DNA of 64,000 nucleotides, taken from positions 64,856,001 through 64,920,000 of the forward strand of contig JAZBRS010000074.1 of the NCBI GenBank assembly GCA_037176725.1, given 5' to 3'. This stretch comes from Posidonia oceanica (Eukaryota > Streptophyta > Magnoliopsida > Alismatales > Posidoniaceae). The position numbers and the translations under genes were made by a program. Of this stretch, positions 33,561 through 45,291 are shown piece after piece (positions within the stretch are counted from its first letter, which is position 1; every line of letters begins with the position of its first letter). The notes under the pieces are model-generated. The model had not been told where the DNA came from, did not search any database, and saw only the letters and a program-made list of their open reading frames with translations.

Positions 33561-33690
33561 AGCCGACCCACTTTGTGTCCCGTCCAAGTCTGGTGGCAGT
33601 AGGCATTGGATTTCATTTAGGACCCCCAAGTAGCGCCACACGGGGGTATCGTCTCGTCTTGTAGATAGCTTCGTCCCAAAGCCATCTTCA

Positions 33691-33703
33691 AGGAGGGGCA
33701 ATC
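33691..33703 (+). other. Polypurine tract of the giant element
   Basis: AGGAGGGGCAATC lies directly before the LTR start. The second copy has AGGAGGAGCAATC at the same place (61188-61200, minus). Confidence 0.82.
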
Positions 33704-35136
33704 TGTAGATACCCCGTTTTGGCACTCCCTTCATGTTAGAATAGTCCCTTGCATTAGATCGCTCTTAGAGGCCCTCCATCCATTTCTGAATCTCGCTTGA
33801 GCTGAATGTCCCTCTCAAGTTCAAAATGCTATACCTTTTAAGCCCCAAATGTTGGCAACCTAAGTGTTCTTCACGTCTTGACCAAATTTGAAAAGCAAAC
33901 TGATTAAGGGTGTTGTCCGCTGAATTGACCGTGTACAACGTTGGCCACTGGTTTTCCAGCGGCTAACGTTGGCCGCTGGCTTTGCAGCGTCCAACGTGGC
34001 AACCTAGTCAGCCAAAGTTTTCCATATTTGGCCTAATCCAAAAATTGTGTTTTTGCCATCTTTAGAACCTGTTGACCGGTCAAAGCCATCAAAGTCAAGT
34101 TTAATCACACTTAAGGACTTCTTAATTGGAGAATCTTCTCTGATCCTGGTAGTTATGCCTCGGAGGTCGTTATACGCGAGTTCTCTCGCTTACAACGTTA
34201 TACGTTGGTTTTCCAGCGTATAACACCTCTGAAACAGGAAACTCTGCTGACTTGGCATTTGTGTCCTTTTTTGTTCCTCTCTTGCTTCTATAAAAGCATG
34301 GGTACCCCCACAGTGTTCAAGGCCGAATTTTGGAGAGAGGAAAAGAGCTAAGAAGCTTTTGGAATTCACATACTCTTGAAATTAAAAATCTTAGAGAAGT
34401 GAGCTCCTCAAGAACTTACAGCGAAAAGAGAAGTTTTTTTTTTTTTTGAAAGAAAAGAGTCTGAGAGCTAGCTAGAGGATCCTTTTGTCGTTGTTGGCTT
34501 CATGCTAACACGGTTTGCACCTTGTGCATAGACAGAAGGGAACTCTGTTTCATACATTTCTTTCTTTATTTCTGTCATTATTTGTTTAATTCCATAGCAT
34601 AGTCAAGCATTTTTTTATTCCAAGATCATATACTGTTAACTAGGCATACATCTCCTTCATATTGCAACCGGGGGGATCAAACCCCTCAGGTACGTATTTC
34701 ACCACGTTTCCTTGGCTTTCTTTTTTACTAATTCTGGATAGATTGCTACATATATTAATCCATTTCTATATTGTCTTGCTTTTGCTTTGCTAACGTTTGT
34801 CATACAAGGAGGAAGAAGGAAGAAAGAACTTACCAAGCACGAGCACCCTTGGGCAATGCTGGCGTTGTCCCAAGGTAGCTGAACCCACAACCACATCACA
34901 TCTCCCCAAAGGCGTCTCGAGGGCCGGCGAAAGCGAACCGAGAGTGGCAATCACACCGATTCCATCACACGTGGAGTGACGAAGTCGGATACAAAGAAGG
35001 GGAACCTCGAGGAAGAGAAGATAGGGCGAGCAAAAGAGGGAGCCAAAAGAGGCATTCTTCGTCCCCGGGAACCATCCATCTCGCCATCGCTTTCATCACC
35101 ATCTTCTCCTCCCTCTCCCAAAATCCCATATCCACA
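33704..35136 (+). repeat. 3' LTR of the giant element, complete (1433 bp)
   Basis: Starts TGTAGATACCCC after the polypurine tract and ends ATATCCACA. It matches the 5' LTR closely from base 148 on. It contains the AACGTT palindrome clusters near 33935-34000 and 34170-34225 and the TATA box at 34289. It is followed by GCTGC and then by the minus-strand coding sequence of family 3. Confidence 0.94.
34289..34295 (+). promoter_or_regulatory. TATA box of the 3' LTR
   Basis: TATAAAA in the same context as 11423-11429. In the 3' LTR it could drive transcription outward into family 3. Confidence 0.65.
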
Positions 35137-35253
35137 GCTGCCAGATTCTAGGAAGACTTTGATGATGTGATACCATGGTAGCTTCTCTGCTAGATCCGCT
35201 TCTTCTATGCTCAAGCAGTGTGCAGGTTGCTCTACATAGGTGACTGATACGTC
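35137..35253 (-). pseudogene. pol: Family 3 pol fragment between two insertions
   Basis: Read on the minus strand it encodes SVTYVEQPAHC and LPWYHIIKVFLESGS, the linker between archaeal-type RNase H and integrase. It joins in frame with the sequence ending at 49853 if the 35254-49847 element and one copy of its duplication are removed. The rest of integrase should continue to the left of the giant element, outside the window. GCTGC at 35137-35141 is the expected target duplication of the giant element. Confidence 0.85.
35249..35253 (+). repeat. Target site duplication ACGTC, left copy
   Basis: Directly flanks the LTR that begins TGTAGTAATCC at 35254 and is identical to 49848-49852 on the other side of the element. 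Confidence 0.9.
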
Positions 35254-35924
35254 TGTAGTAATCCTGAATTCTGATAGTCCATGCATGATGCCAAAGCTTG
35301 CGTACATCAATCAAAATAGGCTCACTATATGCGGCAGGATCCGAGGGAAGAAACTTGACTCAGAAACGCTGGCAAAAAGAAGAAAAAGAAATGATAAGAC
35401 AAATCGGAGTCGCCACCAGGTCTATTAAATTGGGAGACAGGGAAAACCGAGGGTAATGCATGAAAAGACATGCAAAACTGGATGCAAAGAGGGGGCAAAG
35501 GGGATGCGATGCAACACAATGCGATGCTATGCTATGCTATTCTATGACTCGTGCTTAGGATGAAGGAAAGGTCATTGTGGGCCAAGAGAAAGGGCAAGGA
35601 CTCCTGTTACACACGGGGAAGCTGTTAGGCACCCCCAATACGTCCGAGAGTCAGTCTTTCTTAGGCAATCTCGCTCACTAATGCAGGAAGATGCTTGCCT
35701 AATGCCTAAATGTAATGAATGTCTGATTGCTATGCATGGGAAATAAACGTGCTATCTATGTGCTCAGCAGCGCTGCTAGTGTTCCAAACTGGGCGAACCC
35801 TGGTTCGTGAGAACTCCTAGGCAGTAAGCATCATAGCCCTAATGCAAATGCAGGCGATAAAACAAAACTGGGGGGAAAACCAGGCAATGCAAACGACATG
35901 CATGGGATAAACCAAAGCGGGCGC

Positions 35925-36090
35925 TGAAAAAGGTGCGAAAGCGCAAAAAACGATGCAAAAGCACGGAAAACGATGCAAAGGAGCAGAAAACGATGCGAGG
36001 GTGCGGTAAACGATGCAAAGGCACGGAAAACATTGCAAAGGCCTCGAAAACGATGCAAAGGCACGGAAAATGATGCAAAGGCGCAAAAAA
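35925..36090 (-). repeat. Short tandem repeat in the LTR (~21-bp units)
   Basis: About seven units like GAAAACGATGCAAAGGCAC. The other LTR has fewer units at about 47105-47210, which explains most of the 70-bp length difference. Confidence 0.85.
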
Positions 36091-36209
36091 ACAAAACGAG
36101 GGTCAAGTAGCATGCATGGGGGTTGCAGTACGCATCAGGAGAAATAAAACGCGGAAAACGACGAGCAAAGCAAAATCGGCATTTTAAAATTGGATTTAGC
36201 CAACTGCAA

Positions 36210-38510
36210 GCGTTGGATGCTGGCATTGCTGGCGTCCAACACCTGCTGGAGGCAAACAGCATGCAAATTTTAAAAAGGATGCATTCTAACTATATGAATG
36301 CGATGCAGATGCAGAAATGCAGCAGAAATAGGTGCATGACATGCAGGGCAAACATGACAACAGAACAGGAGCAGATTCAGAGCAAAATGCAAGCTAAGAT
36401 CAGGAATTAAAACAAGCAGGGTGTTGAACGCCCGAGGGCATGGCGTCCAACGTTAGACGCCAGAGAGGCTGGCATCCAACACAGGCCAGAAGACAGTAAA
36501 GCAGATCAGCATACAGAGGATAAACAAAATATTGAAGCATGCATTTAGGCTACTGAAAGCAGGCAGAAGCTAAACATGCAAGCAAGGATCACATAAAAAA
36601 TCAAAAAGAACAACAGCTGCAATGTGTGCCAGGCATGAAGCTCAACCACAGCGTTGGACGCGAGCTGAACCAACGTCCAACGTTGGACACCAGGAACAGC
36701 AGCGTACAATGCAATGGGAGGCACAAACACACAAGAACTTGCATAAAAATTAGCATGCGATCTAAGAAAGCTAAGGAACAATTGCTATGAAGGCTAAGCA
36801 TGCATATAAACACAGGAATCATGCAAACAAATGGATCAGAGCATCATGCAAACAATTAAAACCACAACGAATGAACAGGGACGTTAGACGCTGGTGACAG
36901 CAGCGTCCAACGTAGGACGTTGAAGTCCCCAGCGTCCAACACCTGCAGAATGCAAACCCACCTGCAAAAGGGGGAGCTCAGCTCTAAAACCCCACTTATC
37001 ATGCATGCAAGCCTACTGATGACATGTCAGATCAAAAGAAGCATTCATACCAAGCATATAATCCATGAGAGGTAAGAAAGGAAGAACATGCATAGGAACA
37101 AAGGATAAAAACCCAAGAGAAAGATGGCATACAACTTAAGAGGAGATTAAGAAGTCTAAACATGGTTGCCATAGGGGCCAGGCATCACTAAGTAAGCATG
37201 GATCAAGTATAAATCCCAAAAAGAAACGGGATGCAAGCATGGCAGCAGATAAGAGCTAGCAGATATGTTGGACGCTGGATGAACCAATGTCCAACGTTGG
37301 ACGCGGCTCACCCAAGCGTCCAACGCAGGCAAACAGCAAGATGGCTTAAGGCATGCAAAAATGATTTAAGCATGGATCAAAACAAAAGGCAAACATGGCA
37401 TAGCATCTGCAAACATGTAAAGAAAGCATGCAGCATGGATTCACAAAAAGCAAGCAACAGCAAAGCATGGCAAACTTCAAAGCAAAAACAAGGCAAGCAA
37501 GGTAGGGTGTTGGACGCTGGCTACTGCTGCGTCCAATGTTGGACGCACCAGCCTGGGCGTCCAACAAACTGACGAACCTCCTGGCCAAGAACAGCGGCCA
37601 AATCGATTCGAAACCCCAAATAAACTAGCTAGTAAGCAAGGGTGATCGACAACAAGCATGGTGGTATGCTTGGTGCCGAAATTAGGTAGGTGGATTGCTC
37701 CACCCACCTCCTCCTCCTCGCGGCCAGAAAGCCAAGGTGAGGAGGGGTGTGTGCTGTGCAATAATGCATGGAAATCATCTAGAAACACTCAAACAATCAT
37801 GCATGAGCTTCAGGGATCGAACACCAACCTGTGCGCGGCTTGAGGAGGTTGTTTGCGTTCTTCGTCGGCGTTGCGGATGTTGGCGGCAGGCAGACTCCGG
37901 CGAGGTCGCTTGGCTTACTGGGGGCATGGGAGAGAACGCCGAAGGGTCGAGAGTGAAGGTGGAAGTTTTCTCTACGCTCTGGAGGTGGTGAATTGCGGGG
38001 GGAGTGCCTGTGGCAGTCTGTGCGTTAGCTCAAAGGTGGCTGTTTGGAGCTGGTTTTGCTGAATGGGTTGCATGGGTTTGGGTGCAAGGCAACGGCTGCA
38101 GAGGCGATGGCAAGTCGTGGCAGGGCTGTGGCAGGGTTGCTGGGTGTGCTGAGGCCACGAGGCATGGCTGGCGAAGGGCGTGGGCAAGCTAGAGGGTCGC
38201 CGAAGATGCTGGTGTCAGGCGACTGCCGCAGAGAGAAGAAGAGAGAGCGGGAAAGGGGCTGGGGAGGAAGAGATGGCTAGTAAGTGCACTTACTCGGCCT
38301 TGGAAGGTAGTGGATGGCCTGGAGTGCATGAGGGGTAGGTAGTAAGTGCGGAGGGGTGGTGGAGCGGACGGGAGGTGAGCCGAAGGTGGCAAAGCTGCCG
38401 CTGCTGCAATCGGGTCGTTAGACGCTAGAGCAGAAGGCGTCCAACGTTGGACACTAGCACAGGGCACATCCAACGTTTGACGCTACCCATGCCAGCGTAC
38501 AACATGCCCA
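36210..38510. promoter_or_regulatory. AACGTT palindrome clusters in the right gag-only LTR
   Basis: Clusters occur near 36210-36240, 36422-36480, 36650-36690, 36885-36945, 37265-37325, 37505-37565 and 38415-38510. Typical forms are GCGTCCAACGTTGGAC, GCGTCCAACGTTAGACGC and GCGTCCAATGTTGGACGC. Each repeats in the other LTR. The left gag-only LTR has no such clusters. Short frames that overlap them are not genes. Confidence 0.55.
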
Positions 38511-38725
38511 GGAGGCAAAGGGCTGAAATGGGCTTGGGCTTGGGCTAAAAAAGGTTTAAAAATGTGTGAAAAGGCTTGGTTTAAGGCTTTGGGGTTTAGG
38601 TAAGGTTTTAGGTTTGGTTTTGGGGTAGAAATGGGTTAATCTAAAGAAAGAGTGCCATCCCAGAGTCCAAACAAGCCTACATGAGAAATCACCTACTTCC
38701 AGGCTGTCAGAATAGGGTGTCTATA

Positions 38726-38742
38726 GATGCCCCTCCCTGAGC
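38726..38742 (-). other. Polypurine tract of the right gag-only element
   Basis: Minus strand GCTCAGGGAGGGGCATC, identical to 4979-4995 of the left element, directly before the 3' LTR. Confidence 0.85.
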
Positions 38743-40309
38743 GCGGTCAAGCATAGCGAGACCGCTGCTCAGGGTGGACGAGACACCCTACCTGACGCCG
38801 GCAGGAGCGCAAATTGCTGTTGACGTGAGTCACTTATCCAGCGGATGCACCGGAAATCATGACTCGATGCCGCAATGCAGATGCCGATGCAAATGCTAAT
38901 GCAGTGCAATGCATGCTAATGCAGAAGTTAGTGCAGATGTTAGGTTAGTGCAGATGCTAATGCAGAACTGGTGTGCGATGCGAATGCTGATGCTAATGCA
39001 ATATGAACTAGTGCGCGTGCAGGTGCTGTGCATGGGGAGATGCTATGCTGATGCATGGTGAGTGCTGGTGCTAATGCTGATGCTGATGCTGTGGGTGCTT
39101 GCTATGCTACGGGTTCTAATGCTTGTTGTGAGTGCTTGCTATGCTTGTGAGTGCTAGTGCTAGTGCTGTGCGTGCCGGTGCTGCGAACGCACCCACCAAA
39201 TAGGGAATGCTAGGGCAGTGTAGAGTGATGCATGCTGAAGCGAGGGAAAGCAGGAAGTTCTACGATGCAATGCGACAAGTTGGCTGCTTGTCCAAACTTG
39301 CGCAAAAACGGCTCCGGAAAGACTAACGCGCTTGCCACTCGGGCAGGTTGGTTGCAAGTCCGGGGGAGACCAAGGGGTCCTTGTCCGTTCGGGACAAGTG
39401 AAACAAGCAGGAGTTCACGAGGCCGCGAGAAGGAGAAAATGCTTGCCTCCAATCAGGGCAGCAAGCAGGCGAAAAGGCGAGAAGGGCAATGCATTGCAAA
39501 AGGATGTCCTAAGCAATGCAGGAAGGGGAATTCAAATGCAGATGAATGCGAACACTAGAATGCTGTGCTAATGCAAATGGTATGCCTATGCTAATGCTTA
39601 CTGCACTGTACTCCTCTGGGGGAAAGTGGGATGGTGCATGCACGCGGAAAAGTGGAAATGCAATGCAATGCTGTCACTGGCCAATGCAAGTAGGCCAGGC
39701 GACGGGGGTGCCATTCACAAAGCTCGGCTGTAGACGAATGGCAATGCAAGCGCATGGAGTACGGCTGAAAGTAAAGATGCTAAAAGTAAAGCAGGGGATG
39801 TGCATGCAATGGCGGGTACGAAATGCCCAGGAAAGCGGAATACGGGAGTTGGTGTAAGGACCACAGAGGAGTGGCAATGCAATACGGGTGCAATGCATCA
39901 GATGTTATGTAGTGAAATGCAGGGTATGCAGCGGAATGCCGGGCACACGGAACCAAGAAAATGATCCCAAGGTCGCGCACTACTGCGGGTGCCATCCAAA
40001 GCTGGTAAGCTGCGAAAGTCTTACGGGTGCCGAGGATGTCACCTTAAGCAATACGCGAACCAAGGGTCCGGATCCTAGGCACGCAGTGTCCGTGTAATGA
40101 TGAGATGCAATACTAGGATTGACTCTACAAGGCATGCAAAGAAGCTATATGATGCTATGCAATGCGAATGCTGTGAAATGCAGTGTACAAACAATGGAAC
40201 GCCGGGCACGCAAAATTGGGAAAACGATCCTAGTTGCGCGATGTCCGCGTGATGATGAAATGCTAATGCCATGCAACAAAATGTTATTATACTAAGATGA
40301 AGTGGGTGA
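38743..40309. other. Noncoding interior of the gag-only element
   Basis: No gene. It is rich in degenerate ATGCTAATGC-type repeats (38880-39180) and parallels 4099-4978 of the left element in reverse complement, for example the ACTTTTAGCATC/CTTTACTTTC region and the CCACAGAGGAGTGG phrase. Confidence 0.55.
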
Positions 40310-41020
40310 TACGTTAACAAACCTATCGCCGGATAGTTAGGGCTATCAGCCTGCGAGGAGTTAACATACTCATCACCGGATAGTTGGGGCTATCAGCCTG
40401 CGAGAAGTTAACGGACTCATCACTGGATAGTTAGGGCTATCAGCCTGCGGATGGTGACAGGCCAGCGAGTCTGTCAGGCAAGAGGGGTGATTACAAGTGG
40501 GATAGCTTGTAACCACGAATGCAACGGGAATACCATACCCGAAGGTGTGGCAGAGGTCCATAGACGCTCCCGTAACAGTTAGGGATGTCAGTCCAAATGC
40601 AGATGGAGATGGGATACCATGGGGCAGCTAAATAAAGATGCCCCTGGTATCGGTGAACGATACCAGGGGATAGCCGAAGCACCCATGGCATCAAAATGCA
40701 AAGTGGAGACAACACTAACAGGTTTGTCAGGTGAGTAGTTAGGGCTACCAGCCCGAATGCAGTGAGATGGATGTAAGGGCTCACCGTGCAAAGTGCAATG
40801 ACGGTGGGGGATGCAATGGAATAATGCAAATGCAGGGTGATAAGTTAACGGACGTATCGCCGAATAGTTGGGGATATCAGCCCGAATGCAACGCGGATAT
40901 GCGGGATGACATTTTAATGGATGTCAACCGAGCAGTTAGGGCTACCAGCCCGATGCAGAGGAATGCAGAGTGATAGGTTAACGGACCCATTGCCGGGCAG
41001 TTAGGGCTGCCAGCCCGGAT
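40310..41020 (-). repeat. Hairpin minisatellite, dispersed 48-49-bp units
   Basis: About seven units of the family at 3660-4098, in reverse orientation and partly separated by other sequence. Stems vary (GAGGAGT..ACTCATC, GATAAGT..ACGTATC, GATAGGT..ACCCATT) and several carry mismatches, so the array is older or less homogenised than the left one. Confidence 0.85.
40641..40669 (-). repeat. Perfect 11-bp inverted repeat, 7-nt loop
   Basis: CCCCTGGTATC and GATACCAGGGG around GGTGAAC. The arms are identical to those at 3320-3346 and 3504-3530, while the loop differs in length and sequence. Confidence 0.9.
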
Positions 41021-42461
41021 GCAGAAATGGTGCAGAAAGGAAACAGGAACCCATCGTGATAGGCGTGCAATGGTCTCAGCGTGGACACGCTTCGTGGCGT
41101 CACGAGGTGACAAACGAGGTACATGCCGATCATCACAGACCTACCCATGCGGTGGGCGGCAAAATTTGAAAAGCGTAGAGCCTCTGAGCGAGGTAGGCAA
41201 AAGTGCTCGTCCTTGGCTCCAGTTTTCGAAAACAAGGAGAAGGAAAGAGGATAAAAAATATATTACAGCATGCATGTTTTGGTGGCTTTGGACTCAAAGC
41301 AGTTGTGCCATGAGGATGCTTCTGCAGTTCTTGACTTAGGAGATCTCGATCCTCGAGCGACGCCATGCCGAGTTGTGGTCGGTGGCTCTCTTTCTCACTC
41401 TTGGCTTGGGATGAGACCTCAGTGTTGCAGAGTATAGCCTTTGCCTGTAGGGTAGCAGAAGCATTGGATGCAGCTTCTTAGTCTCCGTCCCAATTCTTCG
41501 GGGACTAACTACCACTTTTAACGCTCACAGAATAGATCTTTCTTTTCCCCTCATGAGTGACCGGAGTTGCATCTAGCCTGCCAAGGGAGTAGGGTTGTCT
41601 ACAGAGGAGATTGGAGCATGCTGCCGCGCTCGGAGGGTGGGGCCAGGTCCTTCTGATAATGCATCCCGTGCAGTTGCCAGTGTGGCGCTTGGAGTTGATA
41701 GCTGAGGCGGCTTCGACACTCATCCGTGTCACTCCTCTCATGAGCGCCTTCTTTCTTCAACTTCTTTCTGCATTTTTCTTTTGTGCTCAGCATGCATATC
41801 ATGTTGTCATTTTTCTTTTGCTCACATGACCTCTATTCTTTCGGATATGCATGTCTTCGCCCTCTTGCAGTAGCAGTCCCGGATGAGCCTTTGAGAGTTT
41901 GGCTGATCGGCGTACACCCTCAGCCTCTGCAATGTGTCGATAGCCTCTGGCTATGATCTGCTCTGCTTTGGTCCTCTCCATGTCTGGTGGACTCTCTGGT
42001 TAAGGTGGATCTCACTTCAGGAGTTTTTTAAGCTCAGCGAGTCGCTCTGTTCTGCTCTAGTCTCACTTTGTAGCCACGTGCAAGAGATGGCGTTGCTCGG
42101 GTGAGACCTGCCTAAGATCGTCACTGCTTGACATCCTCTAAGCGCTGCTTGTTTGTCCAAAGTCGGTTTCTGATTATACAAATATTTGTGGGTTTTGTAT
42201 ATTTTAGCAGGGGAAAGGACAAACATGTTTTTGGGTTTAGCATTGGTTTTGTATTTTTATGATTTTTGTTTAGGAAAACATAAAAGGGAAAACCAGCAGA
42301 AAGGCGGAGGAAATATTTTTGCTGTTTTCATTTTCTTGATTTTTTTGGCTTTATGCTTTACAGGATGCAAGAAATGATATGTACATGCAATAAATGACAA
42401 TGCATGATGACAGATATGTGCAAGATGGTTGATATGCATGCAAAGTGATTGATATGTGCCA
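41021..42461. other. Noncoding interior, homologous to 2080-3120
   Basis: Reverse-complement counterpart of the left element's noncoding region. No gene is conserved. Fragments such as CATGAGTGACCGGAGTTGC and TCACATGACCTCTATTC match the left copy with scattered differences. Confidence 0.6.
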
Positions 42462-42716
42462 GGTGATAAGTTGACGGACTTATCGCCGAATAGTTAGGGA
42501 TATCAGCCCGAATGATAAGTTGACGAACGTATCGTCGAGCAGTTAGGAGTGCCAGCCCAGTGATGATAGGTTAACGAACCTATCGTCGGATAGTTAGGGG
42601 TATCAGCCCAGTGATGATAGGTTAACAGACCTATCGTCGAATAGTTAGGGGTATCAGCCCAAATGATAAGTTGACGGACTTATCGCCGAGCAGTTAGGGC
42701 TGCCAGCCCAGTGATG
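42462..42716 (-). repeat. Hairpin minisatellite, five ~50-bp units
   Basis: Units contain GATAAGT-tgacgg-ACTTATC (first and last), GATAGGT-taacga-ACCTATC and GATAGGT-taacag-ACCTATC; one unit (near 42512) has a mismatch. This is the equivalent of the array at 1552-1746, lying downstream of gag in both elements. Confidence 0.9.
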
Positions 42717-43113
42717 GATGCATGCAGGAAAAAAAGCAAGTTTTTGCTGTTTTTATGCTTTTTATGATTTTTTGACATGGCAAAGAAACGCAAACACAAA
42801 ACAAAAACGAAAAGAAAAGACAGTGCAAGAAAGAAAAGAGCGGAAAGAGGGACTTACCTGTCAGCAATCTCGGGAGGGAGGTGCAGGGTCTGCCCTTATG
42901 TTGCTGATACTGCCAGCAGGATCCACTGTTGGCAGTGCAGGGAGCACTGGGGCTACTGATGCTGGAGGAGAAACTAACTTGGATGGTGCTACGACTGGGC
43001 TTGCTGTCGATTTTGCCGTTGTGCTTCCGAGTGTCCCCCGGGCAAATAGAGAGAGATCGGAAGAGGGGGTTGCACCGATGGGATCGGAAGGACCCACCGG
43101 GGCAGAGCAAGAT

Positions 43114-45291
43114 TCAAAGAAGATTGGGGTAAGCCCCTGAGGTTCTGGCATCCTCAAAGCCCGCAGGCTCAGAAGAGGAAGGGCCAGCTATGCTAGGGTG
43201 TGCGAGTGCAGGTGCAGGTGTATGAGTAGCCTCCTGTGGACTGACAACGAGGGTCCCATTGTCAATCAGGTCTTGAACGACATCCCAGAGAGTGAGGCAA
43301 TTATCCATCGAATGCCCCGCGGCTCGATGGTAATCGCAATACTTGCTCGCATCGTACCACCTCGGAAGAGGATTTGGTGGCGGGCGAGTTTCCAGGAGCC
43401 TTTGAAGCGACACAACCTAGGGAAAGACGGCGCTTAGTGGTTCACCAAGTGGGGTGAAGTTGCTCTTAGCGCGGCGGACTCGTCTCTGCCTAGGCTGTCG
43501 TCCTTGCCAAGCTGGTGCGACGTGATGCACTGGCTCAAGGGTGACAGTGTGTGCGGTGGGTGCATAAATAGGTGCATGCATTAGTGGAAAATGGTTCGAC
43601 TGACTTTCTGCAAATGTAGGCACTTCAGGAGGATCAGCGCATGCAACGGCGTGCTGCTCGAAGCAGTCAGAAGCAGAGTTGTTGTTGCTGCTGCTGTGGC
43701 GATTGTTGGTGCTGTTGGCCTGCCTAGCCAATGCAGAAAGTGCAGGGAAATGCCCACTCTGCAGTGAGCTTTCCACGTCGGTGCCAGCCCTAATCAGCGA
43801 TGCAAAACTAGTGATGTGCTGGATGTAAAGCAGAGTCCCTGTCGCTGGCAGTGCCCCTTTGACGATCATCTCGATAGAATCCTCCTCAGAGAGTCTATCT
43901 CTGACATGGGCGGCTGTGGAGCGCCAGCGACCGACGTACTCCCTGAATGGCTCTTGGGGCCTCTACCGGATGGCGACGAGATCCTCCCTCCTAGGGATCA
44001 AGTCGAGGTTGAAAGCATATTGCTCAAGGAAAGCCCAAGAAAGACTAGTCCAAGTCTGAACCGCAGCCATGTCAAGGGACGTGAACCACTAGAGCGCAGG
44101 GCCGGTCAAACTTTTTTGGAACAGGCGGATAAGGAGCCTTTCATCATCCTGAAGCTGAGCAAGGTCCCTATAATATGCCTTCAGATGCGAGATGGGGCAG
44201 CCTCTACCATTGTATTTATCGAAGTCCGGGATGCGGAACTTCAAAGGGAGTGCGGCCTCTAGAAAGAGACAGAGGTTGCGAAATTGGTAAGGCTGGCGGT
44301 CCTGGCCTTGCACTTGATGAAGTGCTCTCTCTAGATCACCCAACCTGGTAAGGAAGGCGTCTGAGGCTGCTGCTGGCGATGGCTGCGCAGCAGAGGTAGG
44401 GACCACGTATGCTGTGCGGGTCGCGCGAGAGCGCTCCTCCGAATCCACCATCACGCCACCTGGTGTTGTAGCGTGAGGGCCAGCATACCCGTGCGAGGGT
44501 GCAAAGTGCGGTGCTATGTATGCAGGAGCCTGAACCTGATGCAAGGAAGATGGATAGATAACATGCTGTGCAGTGTAAGGTGCAGTGCGGGGGAGCAGCA
44601 GCTGTTGCACCGGCATGGTGCCGGGCAATGAGCCTGAGGGGTGCTGTGCTCCTGTCAATCCCGAAGACTGGCCACCAGAGGAAGGAGTTGCATGCTGTGC
44701 AGGTGCAGGAGGCCGATAATGCGCCCCCATCGTCGAAGCTGTGAGGAGCCAGGGCAACGGAAAGGGCAGAGGTGCAGTGTAGTGCGCCTGTAGGGCTACA
44801 GAGGGCGGCACCAGAACCTCAAGGGTTGGGCGGGAAGAGCAGGCCACAGTCGGGTTGAGTGCGAGAGCCATGCTTCGTAGCCTATCGGCCTTAGCCAATA
44901 AATGCTGCGCTTGCGAGGCAGAGAAAGCATCGACCGACGGGCCGGAACGCGAAGAGGTGTCCGCCAAGGGAGGCGCAGAAACCAAGGAAGCAATAGGAGT
45001 GGATCCTACGCAAGAGGCAGCCGTAGACGGCTGGATTCCCGAGACGGGAAGGCCCTGGGATGGAACAGAAGGCGACGCTCCTGCAGCCAAAGTGGTGGTC
45101 ATCGCAGCAGACTCGGTGACAAGCTCTAGGTCGGCTAGGGTCGACCCTTGATCCACATAAAGGGGCTGGGAGGTCTCTTTCACCAGAAGTGGAGAGGAGA
45201 CAGGGGACACCACAGCAGGGGAAGGAGAGACCGAAGTCGGTATCTCCCCTGACGCCAAAGAGGAAGAGGGCTTGCCGGTATGTTGGGCCAT
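43114..45291 (-). pseudogene. gag: Gag of the right gag-only element, three stops
   Basis: The frame starts at ATG 45291 and ends at 43114, spanning about 725 codons. A long Ser/Pro/Ala-rich N terminus (about 330 residues) precedes the capsid core (FRIPDFDKYNGRGCPISHLKAY, LLIRLFQKSLTGPAL) and the zinc knuckle (YCDYHRAAGHSMDNC). Stops are TAG at 44089-44091, 43963-43965 and 43417-43419. Aligned with the left gag, the last two replace CAG and the first replaces AAG. Otherwise the frame is uninterrupted. It is followed directly by noncoding minisatellites. Confidence 0.88.

Larger units (their letters stand above)
10987..35136 (+). mobile_element. Giant Tat-type gypsy retrotransposon with antisense genes
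   Basis: Order: 5' LTR (head missing), primer site, leader, gag, protease x2, G-patch, RT, RNase H, archaeal-type RNase H, integrase, spacer, three antisense genes, minisatellites, polypurine tract, 3' LTR. The left LTR lacks exactly the first 147 bases of the right LTR because the left gag-only element landed there; adding them gives an element of about 24.3 kb. It sits in the RNase H/integrase linker of family 3, whose minus-strand reading frame continues at 35137. The expected target duplication is GCTGC (35137-35141). Many stops and several frameshifts make it non-autonomous now. Confidence 0.9.
35254..38725 (-). repeat. 3' LTR of the right gag-only element (3472 bp)
   Basis: In element direction it starts TATAGACACCC (TA in place of the usual TG, in both copies) and ends TTACTACA. 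It contains many AACGTT-type palindromes, a GC-rich segment (37840-38400) and a tandem array at 35925-36090. Compared with the other LTR, the part 36090-38725 differs at about a dozen sites, while 35254-35920 differs at about 33. Confidence 0.93.

Noticed and set aside
37231..38473. Frames of 60-113 codons, nearly identical at 48401-49595
   Set aside because: They repeat because they lie in the two LTRs of one element, so identity is not evidence of selection. They follow short GCATGCAA-type and palindrome repeats.
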